The position numbers and the translations under genes were made by a program. Below are positions 10,175 to 20,288 of a DNA stretch of 32,639 bases, in pieces (positions within the stretch are counted from its first letter, which is position 1; each line of letters opens with the position of its first letter). The notes under the pieces are model-generated. The model was not told the DNA's origin and did not search any database. It worked only from the letters and a program-made list of their open reading frames with translations. Source of the DNA: Pseudomonadota bacterium (GTDB lineage Bacteria; Pseudomonadota; Gammaproteobacteria; GRL18); NCBI GenBank assembly GCA_015222495.1, contig JADFVK010000174.1, positions 1-32,639 on the forward strand, read 5' to 3'.

Positions 10175-10296
10175 GAAGAGCAAAAGAAAAAGCTAGAGCT
10201 AGAGCAAAATCAAGGTTCATCATAGAAATGTGAAACTGCTTGTTGTTACGGGCTCTCTTTTTATTGCTTTGGACTTTTCTTTTGCTTTTGCTCTTC
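10175..10296. repeat. Inverted repeat between the two hyper-palindromes
   Basis: GAAGAGCAAAAG (10175-10186) / CTTTTGCTCTTC (10285-10296). Confidence 0.5.
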
Positions 10297-10335
10297 AACC
10301 TCCAAAAGTGAGGATAAATACAGTGGGAGAGTGTG

Positions 10336-10440
10336 CAGAGAAGTAGTTGGCATTATTGGGGATTATGAAAACATGGATGTTTTCATATAGCGTGCCATGG
10401 ATGGCCTTGAGCGTCCCCAATAATGCCAACTACTTCTCTG
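10336..10440. repeat. Hyper-palindromic element 2 (27-bp perfect outer arms)
   Basis: CAGAGAAGTAGTTGGCATTATTGGGGA (10336-10362) / TCCCCAATAATGCCAACTACTTCTCTG (10414-10440); internal hairpins ATGAAAACATGGATGTTTTCAT and GCCATGGATGGC. Confidence 0.92.
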
Positions 10441-10519
10441 TGCAATCGTTCCTAAAGTACTTATCCGAACGCCACCCCTTCTTTTGTCTCTTGATCTTTT
10501 TTAACCCTAAGTATAGCCA

Positions 10520-12265
<1,746 letters not shown>

Positions 12266-12327
12266 CTAGGAATAAATACTTAGTATAAAATTTATATTTT
12301 TTGAACTAATCCTATAGGGGAAAATGA

Positions 12328-14277
12328 ATGAGTGTTGAAGCACATAAAGAAACATTAGGCTTTCAAACAGAAGTCAATCAGTTATTGAAATTAATGATCC
12401 ATTCTTTATATAGTAATAAAGAAATCTTTCTGAGAGAACTAGTGTCTAATGCATCAGATGCGATTGATAAGTTACGTTTTGAAGCTATTAGTGAAAGTGA
12501 GCTTTATGATGGTGATACAGATTTAAAAATTAGCCTATCCTTTGACAAGGAAGCAAAAACACTGACTTTATCTGATAATGGCATCGGTATGTCACGTGAT
12601 GAAGTGGTTGAAAATATCGGTACGATTGCCAAATCAGGTACGCGTGAATTTTTGGATTCCTTATCCGGCGATCAAAAGAAAGATGCTAATGCTATTGGTC
12701 AGTTTGGTGTAGGCTTTTACTCATCTTTCATCGTTGCAGATAAAGTCACCATGACAACTCGTCGTGCCGGTGCCGGTGCGGATCAGGCTGTTTCATGGGA
12801 ATCTGCCGGTGAAGGTGAATTCAATATTGAAACAGTTAATAAAGACACTCGTGGTACTGAAATTGTATTACACCTTAAAGATGATGCTGATGAGTTTCTT
12901 GATGGTATGCGTTTAAGAAATGTGATCCGCACTTATTCTGATCATATTACTGTGCCCATTGAAATGCTTAAAGAAGCAACACCTCCTATGCCGCCAATGC
13001 CGGGTGAAGAGGGTGAGGAAGCAGAAGAAGTTGTGGAAGATATCGAAGACGTGATTGAATATGAAACTGTCAATAGTGCCTCAGCATTATGGACACGTCC
13101 TAAAACAGAAATTTCGGATGAAGAATATACAGAATTTTATAAGCATGTGGGACATGATTTTGAAGAGCCATTAGCGCGCTCTCATAATCGAGTAGAAGGT
13201 AAGTACGAGTATACTTCATTATTATTTGTACCTAAGAGAGCACCATTTGATTTATGGGAACGTGATCGCCAACACGGTATCAAGCTTTATGTACGTCGTG
13301 TATTTATTATGGATGAAACTGAAAAGTTAATGCCTAATTATTTACGTTTTGTTAAAGGTATTATTGATTCCAATGATTTGCCTTTAAATGTATCCCGTGA
13401 AATTCTGCAAAACTCTAAGGTTCTGGATAATATTCGTTCTGGTTCAGTGAAAAAGATCCTGGCTTTATTACAAAAAATGGCTAATAAAGATACTGATGAC
13501 TATAAAGTATTCTGGAAAGAGTTTGGTCGTGTGATGAAAGAAGGACCAGGGGAAGACTTTGGTAATCGTGATAAAATTGCAAAACTATTACGCTTCTCCA
13601 GTACGCATGATGATAAAGAAGATCAGGAAGTTTCTTTAGATGACTACATTTCTCGTATGGTAGAAGGTCAGAAGGATATTTATTATATTACTGCAGATAG
13701 TTTTGCTGCCGCAAAAAATAGTCCTCATTTGGAAGTTTTCCGTAAGAAGGGGATTGAAGTTTTATTACTCAATGAGCGTGTTGATGAGTTCTTAATGTCA
13801 TCTTTACCTGAATATGAAGAAAAGTCTATTAAATCTGTGGCTCGTGGAGAGTTAGACCTGGGTGAGATGGAAGATGAAGAAGAAAAGAAAGAGCAGGAAA
13901 AATCTCAGGAAGAATATAAGGACTTCTTAGAAAAAGTGACTAAGTCTCTAGGTGATGAAGTTAAAGAAGTTCGTATGACGCATCGACTCACGGATTCTCC
14001 TGCTTGTCTGGTTACTGGTGATCATGATATGAGTGCTAATTTGGAACGTCTATTAAAACAGGCAGGTCAGGATGTGATGGGGCATAAGCCAATCTTTGAG
14101 TTGAATCCAGAGCATCCTCTAGTTCAGCGTCTTAGCAAAGACGGTGATAGTGAACGTTTTGATGACTGGACAAAAATTCTGTTTGAACAGGCCTTATTAA
14201 GTGAGGGTGGGCAATTAGAAGACCCGGCCACATTTGTCAGCCGTCTTAATAAAATGTTATTGGACTTGACTAAATAG
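12328..14277 (+). CDS. htpG: Molecular chaperone HtpG (Hsp90)
   Basis: [63 protein letters not shown]. Confidence 0.97.
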   Translation: MSVEAHKETLGFQTEVNQLLKLMIHSLYSNKEIFLRELVSNASDAIDKLRFEAISESELYDGDTDLKISLSFDKEAKTLTLSDNGIGMSRDEVVENIGTIAKSGTREFLDSLSGDQKKDANAIGQFGVGFYSSFIVADKVTMTTRRAGAGADQAVSWESAGEGEFNIETVNKDTRGTEIVLHLKDDADEFLDGMRLRNVIRTYSDHITVPIEMLKEATPPMPPMPGEEGEEAEEVVEDIEDVIEYETVNSASALWTRPKTEISDEEYTEFYKHVGHDFEEPLARSHNRVEGKYEYTSLLFVPKRAPFDLWERDRQHGIKLYVRRVFIMDETEKLMPNYLRFVKGIIDSNDLPLNVSREILQNSKVLDNIRSGSVKKILALLQKMANKDTDDYKVFWKEFGRVMKEGPGEDFGNRDKIAKLLRFSSTHDDKEDQEVSLDDYISRMVEGQKDIYYITADSFAAAKNSPHLEVFRKKGIEVLLLNERVDEFLMSSLPEYEEKSIKSVARGELDLGEMEDEEEKKEQEKSQEEYKDFLEKVTKSLGDEVKEVRMTHRLTDSPACLVTGDHDMSANLERLLKQAGQDVMGHKPIFELNPEHPLVQRLSKDGDSERFDDWTKILFEQALLSEGGQLEDPATFVSRLNKMLLDLTK

Positions 14278-14302
14278 TTCATTGTCAAGTATGTACAGAA
14301 GC

Positions 14303-14341
14303 ATATAGGTTGTTACTCTTTGCAGTACAACCTATTTTTTT
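14303..14341 (+). terminator. Rho-independent terminator of htpG
   Basis: ATAGGTTGTTACT...AGTACAACCTAT hairpin followed by TTTTTTT. Confidence 0.75.
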
Positions 14342-14343
14342 GA

Positions 14344-15240
14344 TTAAAATAAAATTTTCAGGTGACTAATAATGCGACTGAGATCAAGATCAAAAATAAT
14401 TCCTTCCCCAGCAGTATTAGTACCTATCAAATATATATTATTTTGGTCTATATAAAATTGCTCTAAAGTTTGGCCAATTCTCAATCGTTTAACCGGGAAT
14501 AAAGGTTTATCCATATGATCTTTCAAACAACGATAATCATGATTCCATCCGTCACCAAAGCCAATAGGTGGTGGGTTAAGGTAGCTGATTTTCCAGATTT
14601 GATGAAAGTTCTGTGGTGCAACAATAAAGCCGTGTAGTTCACCAGCATTATGGACAGCATTGATGGGAGATAAAATGCCTTTACGGTCTTGTACCGGGAT
14701 AATTTGAACCACACTCAGATCTTCAGGTTTAAGAAATATCAAATCAGCGGGTTGTTTATTTCCCACCAATATAAATTGACCATTACTTGATAAAGCACTA
14801 TTAGCAGTCTCAAGTCCAACTCTGACTTTTATTACAGGTTTGCCTGTTTGCAGATTATACTTCCAAATCCATCCATCCTCTGTGGTAAGAAATGTATAAC
14901 AAGCTTCATCGTCATAAAGGGGCTTTCCAGCAAGATTTCCCTGTATGAATTCAGATAATGGAGTCAATGTTTTATGATCCAGAGATGTCATATGCTGGTC
15001 AGTCACCTTTGCTGATAAATAAAGATTATTTTTATCACATTCTTTATTAACATTATTGCTGTAAACAACGCGAGAAGCATTAATTGCATTCAAATCCCAA
15101 TTAGAGATTTCAAGTGGATCAGCTGCAAATATGCTTACACTATTCAACAACAAGAAAATAGACAAGAGCAGTATGGATAAGAGATTAAAATGGTATAAAA
15201 AGCTTTTAATTAGTGGCATAGGATAATACTTATTAGTCAA
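14344..15240 (-). CDS. Cytochrome D1-domain / NirF-like beta-propeller protein, apparently C-terminally short
   Basis: Signal peptide; EDGWIWKYNLQTGKPVIKVRVGLETANSALSSNGQFILVGNKQPADLIFLKPEDLSVVQIIPVQDRKG...GFIVAPQNFHQIWKISY is the cytochrome D1/NirF propeller signature. Confidence 0.6.
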   Translation of the reverse strand: MTNKYYPMPLIKSFLYHFNLLSILLLSIFLLLNSVSIFAADPLEISNWDLNAINASRVVYSNNVNKECDKNNLYLSAKVTDQHMTSLDHKTLTPLSEFIQGNLAGKPLYDDEACYTFLTTEDGWIWKYNLQTGKPVIKVRVGLETANSALSSNGQFILVGNKQPADLIFLKPEDLSVVQIIPVQDRKGILSPINAVHNAGELHGFIVAPQNFHQIWKISYLNPPPIGFGDGWNHDYRCLKDHMDKPLFPVKRLRIGQTLEQFYIDQNNIYLIGTNTAGEGIIFDLDLSRIISHLKILF

Positions 15241-15402
15241 TTTAGATTTTAGGGTATAGATAATTATAGTGTTGTATTAAAACTATGAAAGTAATCAAAA
15301 TCACAATAAATCAATTTAAAAAAATTCTGGCACACCATATCTTGTAGCAACTTTCCAGCCAATATATAATAAAGACTCGAGCGTTCAGGTATTTTGTTTG
15401 TA

Positions 15403-15497
15403 TTAGGAGCCATCAGCAAATAAAATTGTGCCGCTGTCGCTTTGCTAACATTATAATAGCAAATAAGGCAGTGGAATAACTTTATGTTAGATAAGAG
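15403..15497 (+). repeat. Structured intergenic repeat, copy C
   Basis: TTAGGAGCCATCAGCAAA motif; stem TTTGCTA (15441-15447)/TAGCAAA (15457-15463), CCGCTG (15431-15436)/CAGTGG (15469-15474, one G-U); loop within CTAACATTATAATAG; outer AAATAAAATT pairing region. Confidence 0.65.
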
Positions 15498-15530
15498 AAT
15501 TTATTGACTGAACACTTTTAAGAAATAATT

Positions 15531-17861
15531 ATGCCGAAAAAAAAATCATCAACTAGAAAAAAAAGAGTATCAAATAAATCCTTTAAATCTCGTGTTGGAC
15601 AAACAATAAAAAAACTAGCAATATATTCCTTTGTTATAGGAGGTATATTATTAAGCCTATATACTTTTTATCTCAACTCAATTATCAAGGAAAAATTTGA
15701 AGGTCGTCTTTGGGATATTCCAGCCAAGGTTTATGCGCGCTCATTGGAAATCTATCCAGGCTCAAGTTTATCTGCAAAACAACTGCAAAAAGAGTTATTG
15801 TTAGCAGGTTATCGCAAGGATAAAAAACCTTCCACTCAGGGTAGCTTTTCCATAAATAAACAAGTTATTGATGTGGTAACACGAGAATTTTCATTTCCTG
15901 ATGGTGATGAGGTCTCACGTAAATTACGTATAAAATTTAGCAGTAATCAGGTTAAATCTATTTATGATTTGAGCCGCCGCCGTAGTATTTCACTGATTCG
16001 ACTTGATCCAGCACAAATTGGCAGTATCCATCCAAAGCTTCATGAAGACCGATTATTATTAACTCAGCAACAAGTGCCGAACAAATTAAAAGAGGTATTA
16101 TTAGCTGTTGAAGACCGGGGTTTTTATGATCATTATGGTATTGATCCCAAAGGTATTATTCGTGCTATCTGGACAAATATCAAAGCTGGTGCCACAGTTC
16201 AGGGAGGGAGTACATTAACACAGCAATTGGTTAAAAATTATTTTCTGAGCAGAGAAAGAACCCTGGTTCGTAAGTTAAATGAAGCCATTATGTCTTTATT
16301 ACTGGAATACCATTATAGCAAGGATGAAATTTTAACTGCCTATATTAATGAAGTATATCTGGGACAGGATGGTCGGCGTGCTGTACATGGTTTTGCACTG
16401 GCCAGTGAATTTTATTTTAAACGCCCAATCCAGCAATTATCAACTGCACAAATTGCTTTACTTGCTGGTCTGGTTAAAGGACCATCCTGGTATAATCCTA
16501 GATCTCATGAGGATAGGGCTTTAAAACGGCGCAATACAGTTTTAAAGGTGATGCTTGGACAACAGTTATTAACTAAAAATCAATATCAACGGGCGCTTAA
16601 ATCCTCGCTTGGCGTCAGTCGTCGTTTATCTTATAGTTCTTCACGCTTTCCAGCCTTTTTGGATAGTGTTAAAAATCAATTGCAGCAGGATTATGATCAG
16701 GATGATTTAAAGAAAAAAGGACTTAATATTTTTACTACCTTTGATCCAAAAGTTCAATGGGCAGCAGAGTATGCTTTGTCAGAACGCTTAAAATACACCA
16801 ATAAAAAGCTGGCTAAAAACCTACAGGGTGCTATTGTGGTCAGTCGTAGAAATTCTGCTGAAATTCTGGCGATAGTAGGTGGTAAGGATAGCCAGGAAGG
16901 TAGTTTTAATCGTGCGATTAATGCACATAGACAAATAGGCTCATTAATTAAGCCGGCAATTTATTTAACGGCATTTGAACAGCAATACACATTGGCTTCA
17001 GTATTAAATGATACCTCCTTTTCAGCAAAAAGTTCTAAAGGAAAATACTGGCAACCCAAAAACTATGATAAGAAAGAACATGGTCAGGTTCCACTGCATG
17101 TGGCCCTGGCAAAGTCATATAATTTATCCACTGCCCGTTTAGGCATGGAAATTGGCGTGGACAAGGTGCTTAATACGGTAAGAAAATTAGGTGCTGCAAC
17201 TGATGCCTTGCCTTACCCTTCTGTATTATTGGGGTCTATTGCTTTATCACCTCTGCAAGTGACACAGATGTATCAAACCATAGCTGATCAGGGATTTTAT
17301 TCACCCTTGCATAGTATTATTTCTGTACAGGATGAACAGAATGAACCGGTACAGCGTTATCCTATTAAGGTGGAACGGCGTATAGATGAAAATCTGATGT
17401 ATTTGCTCAATGCCAACCTTCAAGAAGTGGTAAGTATGGGCACAGGAAAAGGCTTAGCACGTTATTTATCCCAGGCTAATCAATTGGCAGGTAAAACAGG
17501 CACCACAAATAATTTACGTGATAGTTGGTTTGCCGGTTATGGTCAAAATCTAGTAGGTGTTGTCTGGATGGGGAGAGATGATAATAAATCTGCAGGTTTA
17601 ACCGGTTCATCAGGAGCTTTACGAGTCTGGGGACTGATGATGAAACAGTTGGATGTGGGTAAATTAGAACAAAACCAGCCTAAAGGAATTAAATGGCATT
17701 GGGTTGATTCAAAAAATCAGTTAACATTGTCAGGAAAATGTAATAATGCTGAATATTTACCTTTTGTCAAAGGTACTGAACCTTCAAATAAACGCTCTTG
17801 TCAATCGGGAAAAGTACAAAAAAAATATAGCAAAAATTGGTTTGAACAGTTATTTGAATAA
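15531..17861 (+). CDS. mrcB: Penicillin-binding protein 1B
   Basis: AVEDRGFYDHYGIDPKGIIRAIWTNIKAGATVQGGSTLTQQLVKNYFL transglycosylase; transpeptidase IGSLIKPAIYLTAFE and KTGTTNNLRDSWFAGY. Confidence 0.95.
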   Translation: MPKKKSSTRKKRVSNKSFKSRVGQTIKKLAIYSFVIGGILLSLYTFYLNSIIKEKFEGRLWDIPAKVYARSLEIYPGSSLSAKQLQKELLLAGYRKDKKPSTQGSFSINKQVIDVVTREFSFPDGDEVSRKLRIKFSSNQVKSIYDLSRRRSISLIRLDPAQIGSIHPKLHEDRLLLTQQQVPNKLKEVLLAVEDRGFYDHYGIDPKGIIRAIWTNIKAGATVQGGSTLTQQLVKNYFLSRERTLVRKLNEAIMSLLLEYHYSKDEILTAYINEVYLGQDGRRAVHGFALASEFYFKRPIQQLSTAQIALLAGLVKGPSWYNPRSHEDRALKRRNTVLKVMLGQQLLTKNQYQRALKSSLGVSRRLSYSSSRFPAFLDSVKNQLQQDYDQDDLKKKGLNIFTTFDPKVQWAAEYALSERLKYTNKKLAKNLQGAIVVSRRNSAEILAIVGGKDSQEGSFNRAINAHRQIGSLIKPAIYLTAFEQQYTLASVLNDTSFSAKSSKGKYWQPKNYDKKEHGQVPLHVALAKSYNLSTARLGMEIGVDKVLNTVRKLGAATDALPYPSVLLGSIALSPLQVTQMYQTIADQGFYSPLHSIISVQDEQNEPVQRYPIKVERRIDENLMYLLNANLQEVVSMGTGKGLARYLSQANQLAGKTGTTNNLRDSWFAGYGQNLVGVVWMGRDDNKSAGLTGSSGALRVWGLMMKQLDVGKLEQNQPKGIKWHWVDSKNQLTLSGKCNNAEYLPFVKGTEPSNKRSCQSGKVQKKYSKNWFEQLFE

Positions 17862-17880
17862 CACAAAATAGAGAAGATAA

Positions 17881-18426
17881 TTGATGTTGAAAAAAATAAT
17901 AATTTTATTAATTCCCTTAACGCTGATGAATGCCTGTGCTTCCACTACCACTGAGTATACAAGAACAGAGGCTAAACCCTATTCAGCTGCAGAATCGAGC
18001 AAAGTAGAGGTTTACGACCATTCGGTCACTTATAAAGAGGATCCTGGGCAGGCAAAAGTGATTACAACGGCAGCTATAGATAAGCAATATCAGCCAGCCA
18101 GTAATAAAAAAGCAAGCGTGCCAGCCAGTCGGAAAGCAGTGATTGATTTAATTAATCAATCCAAACAATCGATGGACAAGAATGATTATGTGTCAGCAGA
18201 AAATTCTTTAAAACGTGCCTTGCGTATTGAGCCGAGTAATGCAAAACTCTGGCATAATATGGCTGTGGTCAATTTTTATCAGGAAAATTATCACCAGGCA
18301 ATTCAACAGGCTCTTAAATCCAATAATCTGGCAAAAAATAATCGTCAGCTCATCGCCAATAATTCAAAAGTGATTAAACAAAGTTATATTGAACTGGGTG
18401 AACCTGATAAAGCTAACAAATATTAA
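17881..18426 (+). CDS. TPR-repeat lipoprotein
   Basis: Lipobox PLTLMNAC; C-terminal TPR-like repeats DYVSAENSLKRALRIEPSNAKLWHNMAVVNFYQENYHQAI. Confidence 0.78.
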   Translation: MMLKKIIILLIPLTLMNACASTTTEYTRTEAKPYSAAESSKVEVYDHSVTYKEDPGQAKVITTAAIDKQYQPASNKKASVPASRKAVIDLINQSKQSMDKNDYVSAENSLKRALRIEPSNAKLWHNMAVVNFYQENYHQAIQQALKSNNLAKNNRQLIANNSKVIKQSYIELGEPDKANKY

Positions 18427-18431
18427 GCCTG

Positions 18432-18529
18432 ACTCTTTGTTAACAAAAATTTTGCACAAATCATTTTAAGTGTATTTAATGTTACTAAAAATGATTCATG
18501 CCAATTTTTTTGGCTGTGGGCACTTCTAA
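18432..18529 (-). repeat. Structured intergenic repeat, copy D (inverted orientation)
   Basis: Reverse complement reads TTAGAAGTGCCCACAGCCAAAAAAATTGGCATGAATCATTTTTAGTAACATTAAATACACTTAAAATGATTTGTGCAAAATTTTTGTTAACAAAGAGT; same TAGTAACATTAAAT loop as copy A; stem 18459-18470/18485-18496. Confidence 0.65.
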
Positions 18530-19008
18530 TGAATAAAAAAGTTCAAATTGCTATCAGTGCCTGCTTATTAGGAGAGAAAGTACGCTATGATGCTAAAATC
18601 CTGCCTGCTTTTGATAAAAATTCAGTTTTAAAACAATTGAATATTGCAGAAGATGAAGTTGAATTTATATCTTTTTGTCCGGAAGTGGGTATTGGCTTAG
18701 GGGTGCCCAGGGCAAAAATACAAGTTATTAGAAATAAACAGCAGAAAATTCGGGTGCTTGGTGTGGAAAATCACACACTGGATGTCACCACGGAGTTAGA
18801 ATCCTATGCACAGAATTTCTTTAAGCAGCATCCTGATATTTTTGCCTATTTGGTTAAATCTAAATCACCTAGTTGCGGATATGCTTCAACACCGCTTTTT
18901 GATGATTCTGAAAAACATGCTCAACAAATTTCTATAACTTCCGGTTTGTTTGTACAGACAATACTTAAAATAAAACCTCAGATATTGGTCATTGATATAA
19001 AATGTTAA
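18529..19008 (+). CDS. DUF523 family protein (YbbK-like)
   Basis: IAISACLLGEKVRYDAK...FCPEVGIGLGVPRAKIQ...SKSPSCGYAST. Confidence 0.9.
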   Translation: MNKKVQIAISACLLGEKVRYDAKILPAFDKNSVLKQLNIAEDEVEFISFCPEVGIGLGVPRAKIQVIRNKQQKIRVLGVENHTLDVTTELESYAQNFFKQHPDIFAYLVKSKSPSCGYASTPLFDDSEKHAQQISITSGLFVQTILKIKPQILVIDIKC

Positions 19009-20288
19009 AAAAAGCTATTATTCCAGTCATTATTTTTGTTGTGGCCATTATTTTTTTTAAAATTATGCTCAGTAGTAAAGATAAAGCAGCTGATATTGAA
19101 TTTAAGGAACATGTCTGGCGTGTTGAACAAAATGTTATTGAAAAAAAGACGCTTTCTCCCAGTATTACTCTTTATGGAAAAATAGAGAGTTTTGATTTAT
19201 TTAATGTAGCAGCACCGGCATCCAGTCAGGTCGATAAAATTCTGGTAAGAGAAGGACAGCGTATTGAAAAAGGTCAGTTAATGCTTGCCCTGGATCAGGC
19301 TGATTTTGAACCCTTATTAAAACAATCTCAGGCTAAGGTTGCTGAATTACATGCCCTGATAAAAGCTGAAGACTTACGTCATATTCTTAATCAAGATTCA
19401 CTGCTCAATGAGAAAAAACTATTACAGCTCAGTAAAAAGGCATTATCCCGTGCTGAGAAAGTAAAAAAGCAAAACCTTGGATCTATTTCTGAGACTGAGC
19501 AGGCGATGCAGCAAGTTGAAAGTCGTCGTCTAAGTTTTAATATGAAGCAATTTTCAGTGAAAGAATATCCCGCTAGAATGGAACAACTACAGGCTCGATT
19601 ACTTCAGGCAGAAGCTGATTTGGAAAGAAGTCGTCTAGCATTACAGCGTAGTCAGGTGTATGCACCGTTTACCGGTATTGTCGCAAAACTCAATGTCGGG
19701 CAGGGTGACAGGGTTAATAGCAATGAAAAACTGCTCAGTTTTTATTCATTAGAACAATTAGAGATTCGTGCAAAACTACCTATTAATATTCTCTATGAAA
19801 TACAAAATAACCTGCTTGAAGATATTAAACTAACAGGTATTGCATCCACCGGTGGCCGTCAGCTGAATATCTCTCTGGATCGTTTGTCGGGACAAGGCCA
19901 GGCGAGTGGTATTGATGCTATCTTTGCTATTGATGAAAGCCTTCAGCCAAATCTAAGAATTGGCTCTATTGTTGTGCTGAGTTTACAAAGAGCAGCACAA
20001 AAAGATCTCATTAAAGTACCTTATCAGGCAATGTATGGTACTGATCGACTGTATAAAATTGTAGATAGTCGGCTTGAGTTGGTAAAAGCAGAAACGATTG
20101 GTGAATATCAGTTACAGGCAAATCAGAAAATAGATAACAGCGTCCAACAATCTCAGTTATTGATTCGCAGTGATGATTTACAATCTGGAGATACTATTCT
20201 TGTTACTCATTTGCCAAATGCTTTCACTGGTTTGAAAGTCGAAACTGTTAGCATCGACAATAGCATCTCTAAGACTCAGAATAAATGA
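19002..20288 (+). CDS. RND efflux periplasmic adaptor (HlyD/MFP family)
   Basis: N-terminal TM, biotinyl-lipoyl half-motifs VAAPASSQVDKILVREGQRIEKGQLMLALDQ and VYAPFTGIVAKLNVGQGDRV, coiled-coil; directly followed by an RND gene. Confidence 0.9.
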   Translation: MLKKAIIPVIIFVVAIIFFKIMLSSKDKAADIEFKEHVWRVEQNVIEKKTLSPSITLYGKIESFDLFNVAAPASSQVDKILVREGQRIEKGQLMLALDQADFEPLLKQSQAKVAELHALIKAEDLRHILNQDSLLNEKKLLQLSKKALSRAEKVKKQNLGSISETEQAMQQVESRRLSFNMKQFSVKEYPARMEQLQARLLQAEADLERSRLALQRSQVYAPFTGIVAKLNVGQGDRVNSNEKLLSFYSLEQLEIRAKLPINILYEIQNNLLEDIKLTGIASTGGRQLNISLDRLSGQGQASGIDAIFAIDESLQPNLRIGSIVVLSLQRAAQKDLIKVPYQAMYGTDRLYKIVDSRLELVKAETIGEYQLQANQKIDNSVQQSQLLIRSDDLQSGDTILVTHLPNAFTGLKVETVSIDNSISKTQNK

